A stretch of DNA of 64,000 bases from Alisma plantago-aquatica (lineage: Eukaryota > Streptophyta > Magnoliopsida > Alismatales > Alismataceae). The translations under genes and the position numbers were made by a program. Of the stretch, positions 1-9,560 are shown piece by piece (the stretch's first letter is position 1; the number at the start of each line of letters is the position of its first letter). The stretch spans positions 521,241,803 to 521,305,802 of the forward strand of contig OY856409.1 in assembly GCA_963693085.1 (NCBI GenBank). Reading direction: 5' to 3'. Below the pieces are notes generated by a model. That model worked only from the letters and a program-made list of their open reading frames with translations. It did no database searches and was not told the DNA's origin.

Positions 1-1003
1 AGACAGATAAAGAAAGAGATTACTGTCACTCAAATTTTCGTCATCGTGAGGAAGAACGATTCAAGGAAGAACGATGTCACAATCATCGTAGAAGGCATCA
101 TAGAAATCACTGTGAGAATGAACGCAAAAATGAACATGAACATGATGACTGGAACAGTGAGAGTGAAGACGATGAGGAAAGAAAAACTATTAGAGAGCTA
201 GCCACAACTAGAGCCAATGAGTTGAGATGCTCAATTATTATCCCACACTTCAATGCGGAAAATTTTGAATTTGAACTTGCTATAATCTGGATGATCCAGA
301 ATAAGCCCTTCTGTGGGAATTCAAGGATCAAAAATATGTACCATCATCTTGATGCCTTCAAAAATATTGGTGATACCATCAAGATGAGGAGAGTGCCCCA
401 AGAAATCATATATTACAAAGGATTCAATTTCTCTCTCAAAGATAAAGCTCTATCCTAGTATCTTAACTTGCCCCACCAGTTCATAGATGGATGGAGACTC
501 CTTATAAATGCTTTTGTCAATAAATTTTATCCCACTGAAAGAACTATCTGTAATATACTAAAGATAGCTTCTTTCATGCAAAAAGTAGGAGAGAACCTTC
601 ACGAGACATGGGAACATTTTCAAGAATATCAGAGAGATTTCCCACACCATAACTACCGCAAGGGATTCCTGATAACCACTTTTTACAATGGGCTAACTCC
701 CACAGAAAAAACTTCACTGAATGTAGCTGCCGAAAGCGACTTTCTTGGTAAGAAATTGAGCAGAACCATGAAGATCATCGATAACATGGATGCACTGCAA
801 GAAGGCATGAATTATGACAGAAATGATAGAGGATCAGCCAAGAAGGTAGGATTTGAAGGTCTATCAATCGAAGATATGGCTTTGCAAACTATTACAACTC
901 AGATTCAGAAAATCGCTATCGATGTCAAACAATTAAAGCATTGGGGGCAAGGGAAAGAAACATAGGGAGAAATTAATGAAATTCGTTACATGTGGAGAAT
1001 GAG
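1..1003 (+). pseudogene. Athila-type gag, N-terminal and central part (interrupted)
   Basis: Gag forms the cytoplasmic virus-like particle. The frame starting at base 3 stays open except for TAG at 456-458 and TAG at 963-965. The first ~75 residues are very rich in Arg, His, Glu and Asp (an R/H/E/D repeat-like stretch). They are followed by a Retrotrans_gag-like region that reads ELRCSIIIPHFN, then a Trp-containing helix, YLNLPHQFIDGW, and WEHFQEYQRDFPHH. That spacing of aromatic residues is typical of Ty3/gypsy capsid. The coding start is outside the window. The frame runs into the 1004-5226 insertion and is picked up at 5227. Assignment to gag is firm; the clade is inferred from the rest of the element. 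Confidence 0.8.
999..1003. repeat. Probable target-site duplication, left copy (ATGAG)
   Basis: ATGAG lies immediately left of the insertion at 1004-5226, and AGGAG (5227-5231) lies immediately right. The single mismatch fits a 5-bp duplication that has since mutated. Both copies fall within the interrupted gag. Confidence 0.55.
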
Positions 1004-1880
1004 TGTAAAGAAGTGAAATCAATCACCTAACTACTAAAAACAATGGTATACAAAATCCAATTTGATAGTAGCGGAAGTTTAAAATTTGACTATATTCAAT
1101 TTAAATAAAAAGTACATAAAAAATTCAAAGAGGGTGTACATGATTCATACAAAAGAGGGTCTAAATAGAGGGAAACTAAACTACATCAATATGTCTCAAA
1201 AAATAAATAACTCAACAAGCAAATCCATGATGAAAGGATGGACTCCTTTTTCCTAGTCATAGGCTGGTTCACCATGCTTCTGTTATGCACTCTGATCCTA
1301 ACCTAGGTGGTTGGAAATGTGTTACTCTCCCTCACCCAGAGTTTGAGGTCCGGTAGGTGCCTCAACCTTGCATTAGTTTGATTATTGTCATATTAATCAT
1401 GCATGCCAATTTTACGATACTGGAATTGGAAAAATTCTTATTTGTTTTACTTGCCTCATATTCTTGACCCTATTAGCATAGTGAATCTTTAATTATTTCT
1501 GACTTTAGTTATAAATGTCTTTTATTCTTTTAATTGACACATACTTTTATCTCCTCTTATTGGGTGATCCCAACCACCCAAGTTTAGGATCACAATGCGC
1601 AACAGTAGCATGGTGAACTAGCCTAAGATTAGGAGAAGGACTTCATTCTTCCCTCATGAAATTAATTGCTAAGTTATTTATTTTTGGAGACATATTGTTG
1701 TAGTCTAGCTTCCCTATACTTAGATCCTCTTTTTATATAGATCATGTACACCCATATTGGGAAAAAATTTATGTACACTTTATTAAATTGAATGTAGTCA
1801 AAATTTTACCTTCTACTGATATCCAATTGGATTTTGTTTACCATATTTAGTAGAGAGGTGATTGATTTCACTTCTTTAAA
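1004..1880 (+). repeat. Chimeric 5' LTR: inverted LTR end joined to direct LTR end
   Basis: Bases 1315-1880 match 4665-5226 in direct orientation. Bases 1004-1310 match the reverse complement of about 4906-5226; by eye that match is clearly weaker than the direct one. The first ~1.4 kb of the LTR seen at 3191-4665 is missing here. The copy ends CTTTAAA where the 3' copy has CTTTACA. Confidence 0.65.
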
Positions 1881-1883
1881 GCA

Positions 1884-1896
1884 TGGTATCAGAGTC
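1884..1896 (+). other. Primer binding site (initiator-Met tRNA type)
   Basis: TGGTATCAGAGTC lies three bases after the end of the 5' LTR. It differs by one base from the usual plant site complementary to the 3' end of initiator methionine tRNA. It fixes the plus orientation of this element. Confidence 0.75.
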
Positions 1897-3190
1897 AATG
1901 GTAGTTGGAGTCTTGACTATTTCAATTTGTCTCCTTAGTTAGAAACCCTTACCTCAAATAGTTTCCCTTTAGTTTGCCTTAGAATTGACCTATGGTGAAA
2001 GGTTGTTTTAGGACCACAATAGTTTCATATTAGATTATCTTTAGTCAACTTCTAGGTGATTAGCCTATTAGGTAGCTACTAGGATATACGTTGAAAGCAA
2101 GGATGCCTAGAAAGGGTCAGGGTCTGGGGGTTGGAAATTTTTTCATCTGCACCACTAGCTTGGTTTACGAGGACTCCCAGATCCATATGACACTGGCTTG
2201 GCCTGAGCTGATGTTGATTGTCCAAAACAACATACCTTTAGGGAATTACCTCAATGTTGAGAATCCTTAGGAACCTAATATGATGATTTGGTTATCCATA
2301 TAAAATCACCTTATATCCCATAAGTTCCTCATATGAGTCTATGATTTCCAAGTTTCGGGGTAGTCTACTCTATACTAGACTTTGAAATTTAGTAATAGTG
2401 AATAGTAAAATAATAAAATGTTAGTTTAATTAGACTCACTATTTTACCTCAAGTTTAGTTTGACTTGGTAGGTCAACCCTTTTAAGGGGTGGAGTAGTGG
2501 TGGTAGTAGTACCTTGATAGATTTTGCATTTGCTAATTTCGAGGACGAAATCCATTTTTAGGGGGATGGAATCCTATACATAGCAAAGTCTAGCCACTTT
2601 GGAATTAAAAATCGTATGAAAAGTGATGTGCCAATGTGTAATATAGGTGTAAGAAATTAATGTGACATTATTTAGACTTAATAACTTGTTGGATAATATT
2701 ATCTATTCCTTACAAAATAATTTGTGATAATTCTACATGAAGGTAATATGAAGATAATGGAGTATAAATTCAATTTATTAAGGATTGTAATCTAACATAT
2801 TGATAAATATTGAGATGATTTAGTAAACCATAATTTTGCTTAAAATTCTTAATTAGTAATGAGAAGTACATATGAATTGTACATAATGTTGAGACATAAT
2901 CCTTTTGACAACAATGTGAATACAACATGACACAAGTTATAGCATAATAAGGATGATGTAATTTCATAATGGAGATAATACTAAGAAGCCAAAAAAATTT
3001 AATTGTGTTACATTTGATAAAAGGTAATATGAATAGTGGAAATTTTAATAAACCAGACCTATGAGTAGAGCATGTGAAGTACCATAAATTAGAAGTAACC
3101 ACCTACTTGCTTAATGTTGGTATGTTACGTACTCACCCTTCCTTCTTGTTGAGATTTCGGGTACAAAATCCTCTTTAGGGGGTGGAGTGA
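1897..3190 (+). other. Internal region of the nested LTR element, no coding sequence found
   Basis: No reading frame of interest is seen on either strand. The 3' part holds two separate stretches that each look like the end of a chromovirus pol followed by a polypurine tract. One is 2535-2575 (a GAGGACGAAATCC motif, then TTTTTAGGGGGATGG). The other is 3150-3190 (GATTTCGGGTACAAAATCC, then TTTAGGGGGTGGAGTGA). The second directly precedes TGTAACA, the likely LTR start. Confidence 0.5.
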
Positions 3191-3629
3191 TGTAACATAT
3201 TGAAGCTTGGATTCAATTGCAATTTAAACCATTTTCAATATTTTATTTCCTTCATATCCTTTTTGTCCTTTTTCCTAAATTCTCTTATCTTTTCTATCCT
3301 CTTTGTCCTCAATATTGAAATTGAGGAATACTTAATAGTTTGAATTATATTTACCCACATTCATTTCAATGAATGGGTTTTTGCACAAATATCTCAACTA
3401 GAGTGTTAATTAGAGTTCAATAATTTAAAATGACCATTAATGAGAGATAATCAATAGATTGTGTTAATTTAGAGTTTTTATGGCTTTTTGGGATAAGAAA
3501 TAAGAATTTACGTGTAATTGAGTATAATTAATGAGATAATCACCATATTGCTTATTTTATACTTTACCAAGCCCTAAGAATCATTAGTGAGTGTAATATT
3601 GATTTCATGTATTCTTTACATTAGAAACC

Positions 3630-3664
3630 ATATTTATATATATATTTATATATTTATATATATA
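3630..3664. repeat. Interrupted (TA)n microsatellite
   Basis: Runs of TATA broken by TTT, within the 3' LTR of the nested element. Confidence 0.8.
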
Positions 3665-4000
3665 GGTGCATTACATGATAATTAGAAATACATATGGATC
3701 TAGGGAACACTCTCATCTAAATTGATCCAAGGGAACTTGAAATCTGTATAAGAATACATCTAACTATATTGTCTTCTTATGAATTAAATGGTGAAAAAGA
3801 TAATAATGTGTATAAGAATATACTTTTATAAACATATATCTAGATGACATGTTAGTTAGATCAAAGCATGTGTATATTAGTGAACCTAATGTAGATTGAT
3901 GTGAAATGTACTTACACCTTTATACATGTTAAGCATGATGTTAGGAATAATTTGGATTCACATTATAGAGAAGAAAATGTCATCATTAAACCTAATTTGG

Positions 4001-4003
<3 letters not shown>

Positions 4004-4052
<49 letters not shown>
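4004..4052. repeat. (AT)n microsatellite, about 24 units
   Basis: Uninterrupted AT dinucleotides within the 3' LTR. The paired LTR lacks this part, so its age cannot be judged. Confidence 0.95.
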
Positions 4053-4054
<2 letters not shown>

Positions 4055-5226
4055 ACATATATATGAGTTACATATAATTATGTGACTAAAGATGGGTAAT
4101 TAGAACAATGATTTATATATAAAGCATCACATATTCTCTCAACAAAGATTAAAATCATAAACCCTAACATGACATTAGATGATCGAGAATGGGGTAAGAA
4201 TAATATAAAAATATAATAGGAATGAATATGTTCACTTTGACTTGGCTAATATACATAATGGGTTTCTAGGATGAAAATTTGACTTTGTGGACCAAAGTAT
4301 ACTATTCAAGTTAACATTTATGTGTGAAAAGAGGCATGTGCATTCTAAACCCTAAGTTGAGCATATTTTATCCAACCCTACTTTTCTAATGAGGCATTGT
4401 TTTAGCCTTTATACTCTTTATTGCCTTCTTGTGGCATTTTAATTCAATTATTCTAGGGTCTTGGACCCCATTTGCAAAGTTTTCAATTTCTTAACTTTGC
4501 CATTAAATTATTCTAGCATGATGATGAAGATGACTAATTAACTAATGTAGTGTACATGAGTACAAACCACCCATAGTTTTAGGCATGAGCCCAGGGGAAT
4601 GTGACCACTCTCCCTAGGGGAATGTGATAATTCTCCCCAATTTATATACATTCAGTTTATTGAGAATGTGTTACTCGCCCCCACCCAGAGGTTGATGTCC
4701 GGTAGGTTACTCAACCCTATATTAGTTTGATTATTGTCATATTAATCATGCATGCAAATTTTACGATTACTGGAATTGGCAGAATTCTTATTTGTTTTAC
4801 TTGCCTCGTATTCTTGACCCTCTTGGCATAGTGAATCTTTAAATATTTCCTGCTTTAGTTATAAATGTCCTTTATTCCTTTAATTGACACATACTTTTAT
4901 CTCCTCGTTGGGTGATCCCAACCACCCAAGTTTAGGATCAAAATGCACAACAGGAGCATGGTGAACCAGCCTAAGATTAGGAGAAGGACTTTATTCTTCC
5001 CTCATGAAATTAATTGTTAAGTTATTCATTTTGAAGACATATTGTTGTAGTCTGGCTTCCCTCTACTTATATCCTCTTTTTATATAAAGCATGTACACCC
5101 ATATTAGGGAAATTTTATATACACTTTATTAATTTGAATATAGTCAAAATTTTAACTTCTGTTGTGATCCAATTGGATTTTGTTTACCATATTTAGTAGA
5201 GAGGTGATTGATTTCACTTCTTTACA

Positions 5227-5393
5227 AGGAGGGAATGGGGTTGACAACTATATCTATACATTTCCAGAAAAGAGTGAAGAAAATGAAAGAGAAGAAGAAA
5301 CTGAAAATGTCTCTTATGCCAATTTCAAATGAGCAGATCATCCTGGGTTCAACTACGGTAAGAAAGAAGTTGTTAAAAATGCTCATCAATTGA
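5227..5393 (+). pseudogene. Athila-type gag, middle fragment between two insertions
   Basis: This 167-bp island is all that separates the two nested elements. It carries gag-like coding in two frames: an Ile/Thr- and Lys/Glu-rich stretch, then in another frame a segment around ADHPGFNYGKK. The second frame leads straight to the codons resumed at 15928 (SSTPPPGFEKK). The codon split by the chromovirus insertion is restored when one ATTGA copy is removed, which shows that gag was continuous before insertion. Confidence 0.7.
5389..5393. repeat. Target-site duplication ATTGA, left copy (right copy 15923-15927)
   Basis: ATTGA occurs directly before TGTAACG at 5394 and directly after TGTAACA at 15922. 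It is an exact 5-bp duplication, as expected for Ty3/gypsy integration. Confidence 0.95.
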
Positions 5394-8300
5394 TGTAACG
5401 ACCCCACCTCCCGGTAACCCCCAATTAAGGGAGACCCGAAGGTCAGAGCCGTATTTCAACTAACAAGATCAAAGGTTCGACAATTAATCAATAACAATTA
5501 ATAAACTTTACCAACTAAACTGAAAACTAGTATAAAAAAACTTTTCTTACCTTGGGAAAAACTGGGATTTCTAAACTTCTATCCATGAAGATGCTAAACT
5601 AACTAATCCTCCTGTGCACGCTATTTCTCATTTAATTCTACATCTGCCACTTTACTGTTTGTTCTTTTCATTTGTACCTAAAACGCCGACAAACAAAACG
5701 TCCGTCAGTAAGAAGCTGGTATGTGGGGGAAACAATAACCATGCAACTATAGTAACAAAGTAATCAGCCAATTATCATTTAACAGCCAAGATTATGTTTT
5801 AAACCATACTACTCAATCCTTTCCTATCCCCTATCTCTATGTTGTCCCTGCAGCGGACTGAGATACTACCTCTCTGTAGGTAGATCCTTATTAAACCCCG
5901 CATGATCCTACCTAACAGGTAGATCAATATCTAGGGTTGAGTCGCATGGCACTACCCATTGGTAGTCCAATCTCTAACTCAATGTGACTTGATGGACCTA
6001 CCCCATTGGTAGCCATTTACTAAGTCATCCAATGACCTGATGGGCCTACCCCATTGGTAGCCATTTACTAGGTCAACCCATTAAGATACAGAGGGGACTA
6101 GGATCTGAGCTAGTAGGCATATTTCTTATGTGATAGTCATATTCACATTATACTTTGCATGAATTAAATATATCCAACAGTTTAATTCAAGCCACGATGG
6201 AAACATCAATAAAATCCCAAAAAACTAATTCGGGTAGTCATAAGCGTAACCACATACCTGTACATGTAGATTCAGGTGTAGGAATAATCCAAACAACAAA
6301 GAGCATGCAAGCATTCAATAAGATCCTGAAACAATTATACAATTCCCTTTTATTACTCATGTCATCAAGATCTATTAAATCTAGCTTGCATCCTAGGGTT
6401 TCTAAATGCTTACTTATTCTCATATGGGGTAAAAACCCTAAATCATGAAATTTCTCATCTAGATTAGATTTGAATCTAACATTATCATTCAACAGGTTAT
6501 TATTACTCAAACTAACCCATTAGGCATCATAGATTCAATTATTAACCTCAATTAGGGTTTTCAACCTAACTTTAATGCACTTTTCATCAACTTAATATAC
6601 TTTTGCAATTAGGAACGGAATTAGGATTTAATATTATTTTTATTGGATTCCTCTCGTTTTCCTTATCAATTTTCATATATAGCATGTCTTTATTCGACCT
6701 ACCAATAATTAACTACATAATTTGCAAGATAAAGATATTTGGGCCAATCAGAGATTGACATGTCAACAAGAATACCTTGATTTTATTTGTATCTGCGCTG
6801 GTCTGGTTTATGATGAAAATACATGAATGCCCTTCTTATGTGGACCGCGTCTTCATGCGTTGGAGGGATGGTTTAGTCATTTGGTTATGAATCTTCTTCA
6901 ACCCAACGACACGGCTCTGTGCGCCGATCGGAGCCGCGCCAACGCTGGAGTCCGGTGCTCCTTCCACCCAACCGGCGGCTCATCCTTGCCGCATCGAACT
7001 AGCAGCTTCAGCTGCTGGCCGCGATCCATCCTATCCTCCCCCTCTCTTCGACTCTCACCAACCTGGTGTCGTGCTAGCAGGCCCACCATATTCGTCCTCC
7101 CGGCCTGCTACTGCCACAGGCATGAGAGCAAGGCTCAACGCTGCTACCTCCCCGACACCTCCGGTTCCAAACACCTGGACTCCCAGCGACTTGCCTTCTG
7201 CGTGCCTGTCTACCAACTGGCACTGCCACCATCGATGGGGGCACATCCCTGCCGCAAGGGCATGGAGTAAAACTACCGCCCTAACAGAAGCCTTGCGATG
7301 CATCCACCCTCCAATGTCGCCTGGAAGACATAGAGGAGCTTCTCTCGAGGGCGATGGTCCAGACCATCACGGCGACCAGGTTCCACAAAGGTTGCAACAT
7401 TCAGGCAAGGTTCCTTGGTGGATTTCTCTTATACGAGACCGGTGTCTAAGGGTGATGATGAAAAGCTCCTCGTTTCCTCCCTTTGTAACCATGGAAGACG
7501 ACGATACCTTATACATTTCCTTCCCAGATCGGCTGGGCATTAGGCTACGGAGAGAGAAACCTAGTCTACCAGCAAGGGACGTGGTTATATGGGGAAGGAG
7601 GGAATAGGTCTTCATTGCCTATGTGCTTGTCCCATATATATATGCCTATATCTTCTCACGTCCTCGCTTTTTATTTCTTTTCCCTCTCTCTTTATTGGAG
7701 CACAAGGTTGATATCAAACATGGTAAAACACTTTCACATTATGACATCCTATAAACGATCCATCACCACTTTCTCGTAACCATTACAAGATGTCTCCTTT
7801 GCTTTGTTTTATTCCAACTCTTACTTTGCATTATTTGGATTTTCTCTTTCTTTTTATTCATTGGGATTCCTTGGACCCCAAGAAATTCTATTATTCCGAA
7901 ATCCCTTTTTTAAGGATACTTATTATCCTTCTAGATGCATCTACATGCATTATTCTTCATTATCTTGTTTATTTCTTATTAAAATATTTCCTTTTGAGGA
8001 TTTCTCTTTATTTCTCTTTTATTTTCCTCATTGGTATTCCTTTTATCATTAGGAATCCTTGAGATATGGAATTCCTCTCAGGATAACTCAATTGTACCTC
8101 TTTTTACTTATTTTCCACATTTTACCATTGTTTTCAATCTCTTTCTTAATAAAGAAATATTTAATTGATATTTTCTTTTCTTATTGCACTCTTTATGCAA
8201 CTTTGGACTCCTTGGAACCCAAGGAACCCAAGAGGCACGAAATTCCTCTTTGGATTTGCCTTCTAGAGGTTTCCATCTCATTCTTTTCTCAAAAACTCAT

Positions 8301-8489
8301 TTATTCATTAATTAATTGAATATCCTTGTTATTGGGCCCAATAGCCAATAAAGCCCACAAATCAAACAACAAGGCTATTTTCAACGAAACTCATTTATTC
8401 AACACAAATTATATCATCATTTGTTCCAATATTTTTAAAATGAGAAATTACATTTCTCTCCTTATGAACCCAAAATTGGGGTTGTAACA
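5394..8489 (-). repeat. 3' LTR of the chromovirus (3,096 bp)
   Basis: It pairs with 12823-15922 along its full length. It contains a hairpin cluster (5866-6060), a GC-rich block (about 6830-7610) inside otherwise AT-rich sequence, and CT-rich tracts near 7630-7690 and 7800-8300. ORFs in the GC-rich block are present in both LTRs but show no recognisable protein, so I treat them as chance. A TATA-like CATATATATATGGG on the minus strand near 7631-7644 could be the LTR promoter. Confidence 0.9.
5866..6060. repeat. Cluster of five short hairpins with CTACC/GGTAG stems
   Basis: Stems lie at 5866/5879, 5908/5918, 5952/5961, 5998/6008 and 6046/6056 (left arm CTACC, right arm GGTAG), with loops of 4-8 bases. 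The last two lie in a 48-bp direct repeat (starts at about 5991 and 6039). The same cluster is kept in the other LTR at about 13300-13490. Confidence 0.75.
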
Positions 8490-8503
8490 TCCTTCCCCTC
8501 TTA
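8490..8503 (-). other. Polypurine tract of the chromovirus
   Basis: On the minus strand AAGAGGGGAAGGA immediately precedes the LTR start TGTTACAA. This is the plus-strand DNA primer site used in reverse transcription, and it confirms orientation. Confidence 0.85.
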
Positions 8504-8511
8504 TAAGAATT

Positions 8512-9560
8512 TTGCCCTCAAAATTCTATCAAGCAAACAAACAATTCAGGATAAGACTTTTCCATGTCCATCTTTGGCCCCTATGTGGCTTTACCTACTC
8601 ATGGCGCTTCCAAAGAACCTTTTATCATCACATATTCTTTTCTCTGAGATCTTTCATCCTGGCGTCTATAAACTACATAGGTGACTCAGGCCATTTCAGC
8701 CTCCCTTGGGGCTTACTAGGTTCATTGCTCAGCACATGGTCGGGGTACCTCACATAGTGCTCTAAATTGGACACATGGAACTCATTATTCATAATGTTAT
8801 CCTGAGGGGCAAGGCTAAACTCAACCATCTCCACCAATCCATCTCAAATGGACCCATATATCGGGGACTCAGCTTAGAGGGGTCGGATTTTCACATCACA
8901 TATTCTCCCATAGTGAATTGCATGTCAGTCTGCTTTGCATCATCTCGTGACTCATGTCACCACTGGGCTCTCTCTCGGCCATTGTACGATCAAAGCGACT
9001 TCATCTACACACTATGGTTCTCTTCTGACCTTTGTGAGGCCTCCTTCACCAACATCATCTCAATGAAGTGGTGACCGACACAACCTCTCTATAAGAATTC
9101 TTGCATCCTGATAAAGGTTATGGCGGTTAACATCACATCTTAAGAACTGTCTCTCTGTATCACCCTGAATGAGCACACATGCTCTCATCAGACCCTCTAG
9201 TCTGGATCACACTGTCCATTAGTATGGGGTGATAAACTGTACTATCATCGAGTTCTTCATGTATCCACTTCCACCTTATGGAAGTGAACCTTGGTAATAC
9301 CCAAGAACTTTTGAACTCATAACACGGTGTAGTTGAACCATCTCTCTTTCTTATGTAGTTCAACAGAATCTGTCCCGTGACAGTACTCTTCCTTTCTCAT
9401 GTCATCTAGGTAAGATGATCTACCATAACCCATATTGCACCTCGACCCTCCTTGGTCTAGGAGAGACTTACCACAATATCCATAGTGATGAACTCCCATT
9501 CCCTTTCAGGGACTCTTTATATGTTATATCCATGTACTGGGTTACTGGTGTTCGTCCTTC
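8512..9560 (-). pseudogene. Chromovirus pol remnant: integrase core to C-terminus
   Basis: Integrase joins the cDNA into host DNA. Reading the minus strand from 9560 downward, VPEREWEFITMD (about 9500) carries the first catalytic Asp of the D,D-35-E core. IWVMVDHLT follows, then PRFTS (about 9290), a Trp-rich stretch, EEL and STVYHP (about 9240). Then come KLSPRYMGPFE (about 8860), NEFHVSNLEHY and PDHVLSNEP (about 8740), a FIDARMKDLREK stretch, and a chromodomain-side VLWKRHE (about 8610), ending near KSYPELF. Each piece is in a different frame or broken by stops. The order and spacing are those of a chromovirus integrase, so the identification is firm although no continuous frame exists. Confidence 0.85.

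Larger units (their letters stand above)
1004..5226 (+). mobile_element. Non-coding LTR element with rearranged 5' LTR, nested in Athila gag
   Basis: The insertion begins TGTAAAGAAG and ends CTTCTTTACA. The two outermost ~25 bp are exact inverted copies, and imperfect inverted similarity extends for ~310 bp. A direct repeat of ~565 bp (1315-1880 and about 4665-5226) behaves like an LTR pair. TGGTATCAGAGTC, an initiator-Met primer site, follows the first copy. Polypurine-like tracts occur at 2555-2575 and 3173-3190. No coding region survives, so it was probably a non-autonomous or heavily decayed chromovirus-like element. A foldback DNA transposon is a less likely alternative, because the primer site argues for an LTR element. 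Confidence 0.65.
3191..5226 (+). repeat. 3' LTR of the nested element
   Basis: It begins TGTAACATATTG right after a polypurine tract and ends CTTTACA at 5226, with a degenerate duplication beyond. The last ~560 bp match 1315-1880. The middle is AT-rich and contains two AT microsatellites. The start is inferred from the polypurine tract only, because the 5' LTR lacks this part. Confidence 0.6.

Noticed and set aside
1004..5226. Foldback or TIR-type DNA transposon
   Set aside because: Inverted ends fit, but the direct LTR-like repeat followed by an initiator-Met primer site and the polypurine tracts favour an LTR element.
6827..7607. Overlapping ORFs of 147-178 codons in the GC-rich part of the chromovirus LTR
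   Set aside because: They overlap each other on both strands, change frame between the two LTR copies, and match no family; GC-rich sequence simply has few stops.
7790..8319. Hydrophobic Phe/Leu/Ile-rich ORFs resembling membrane proteins
   Set aside because: They come from a CT/TA-rich tract of the LTR and recur in the other LTR; composition alone explains the hydrophobic reading.
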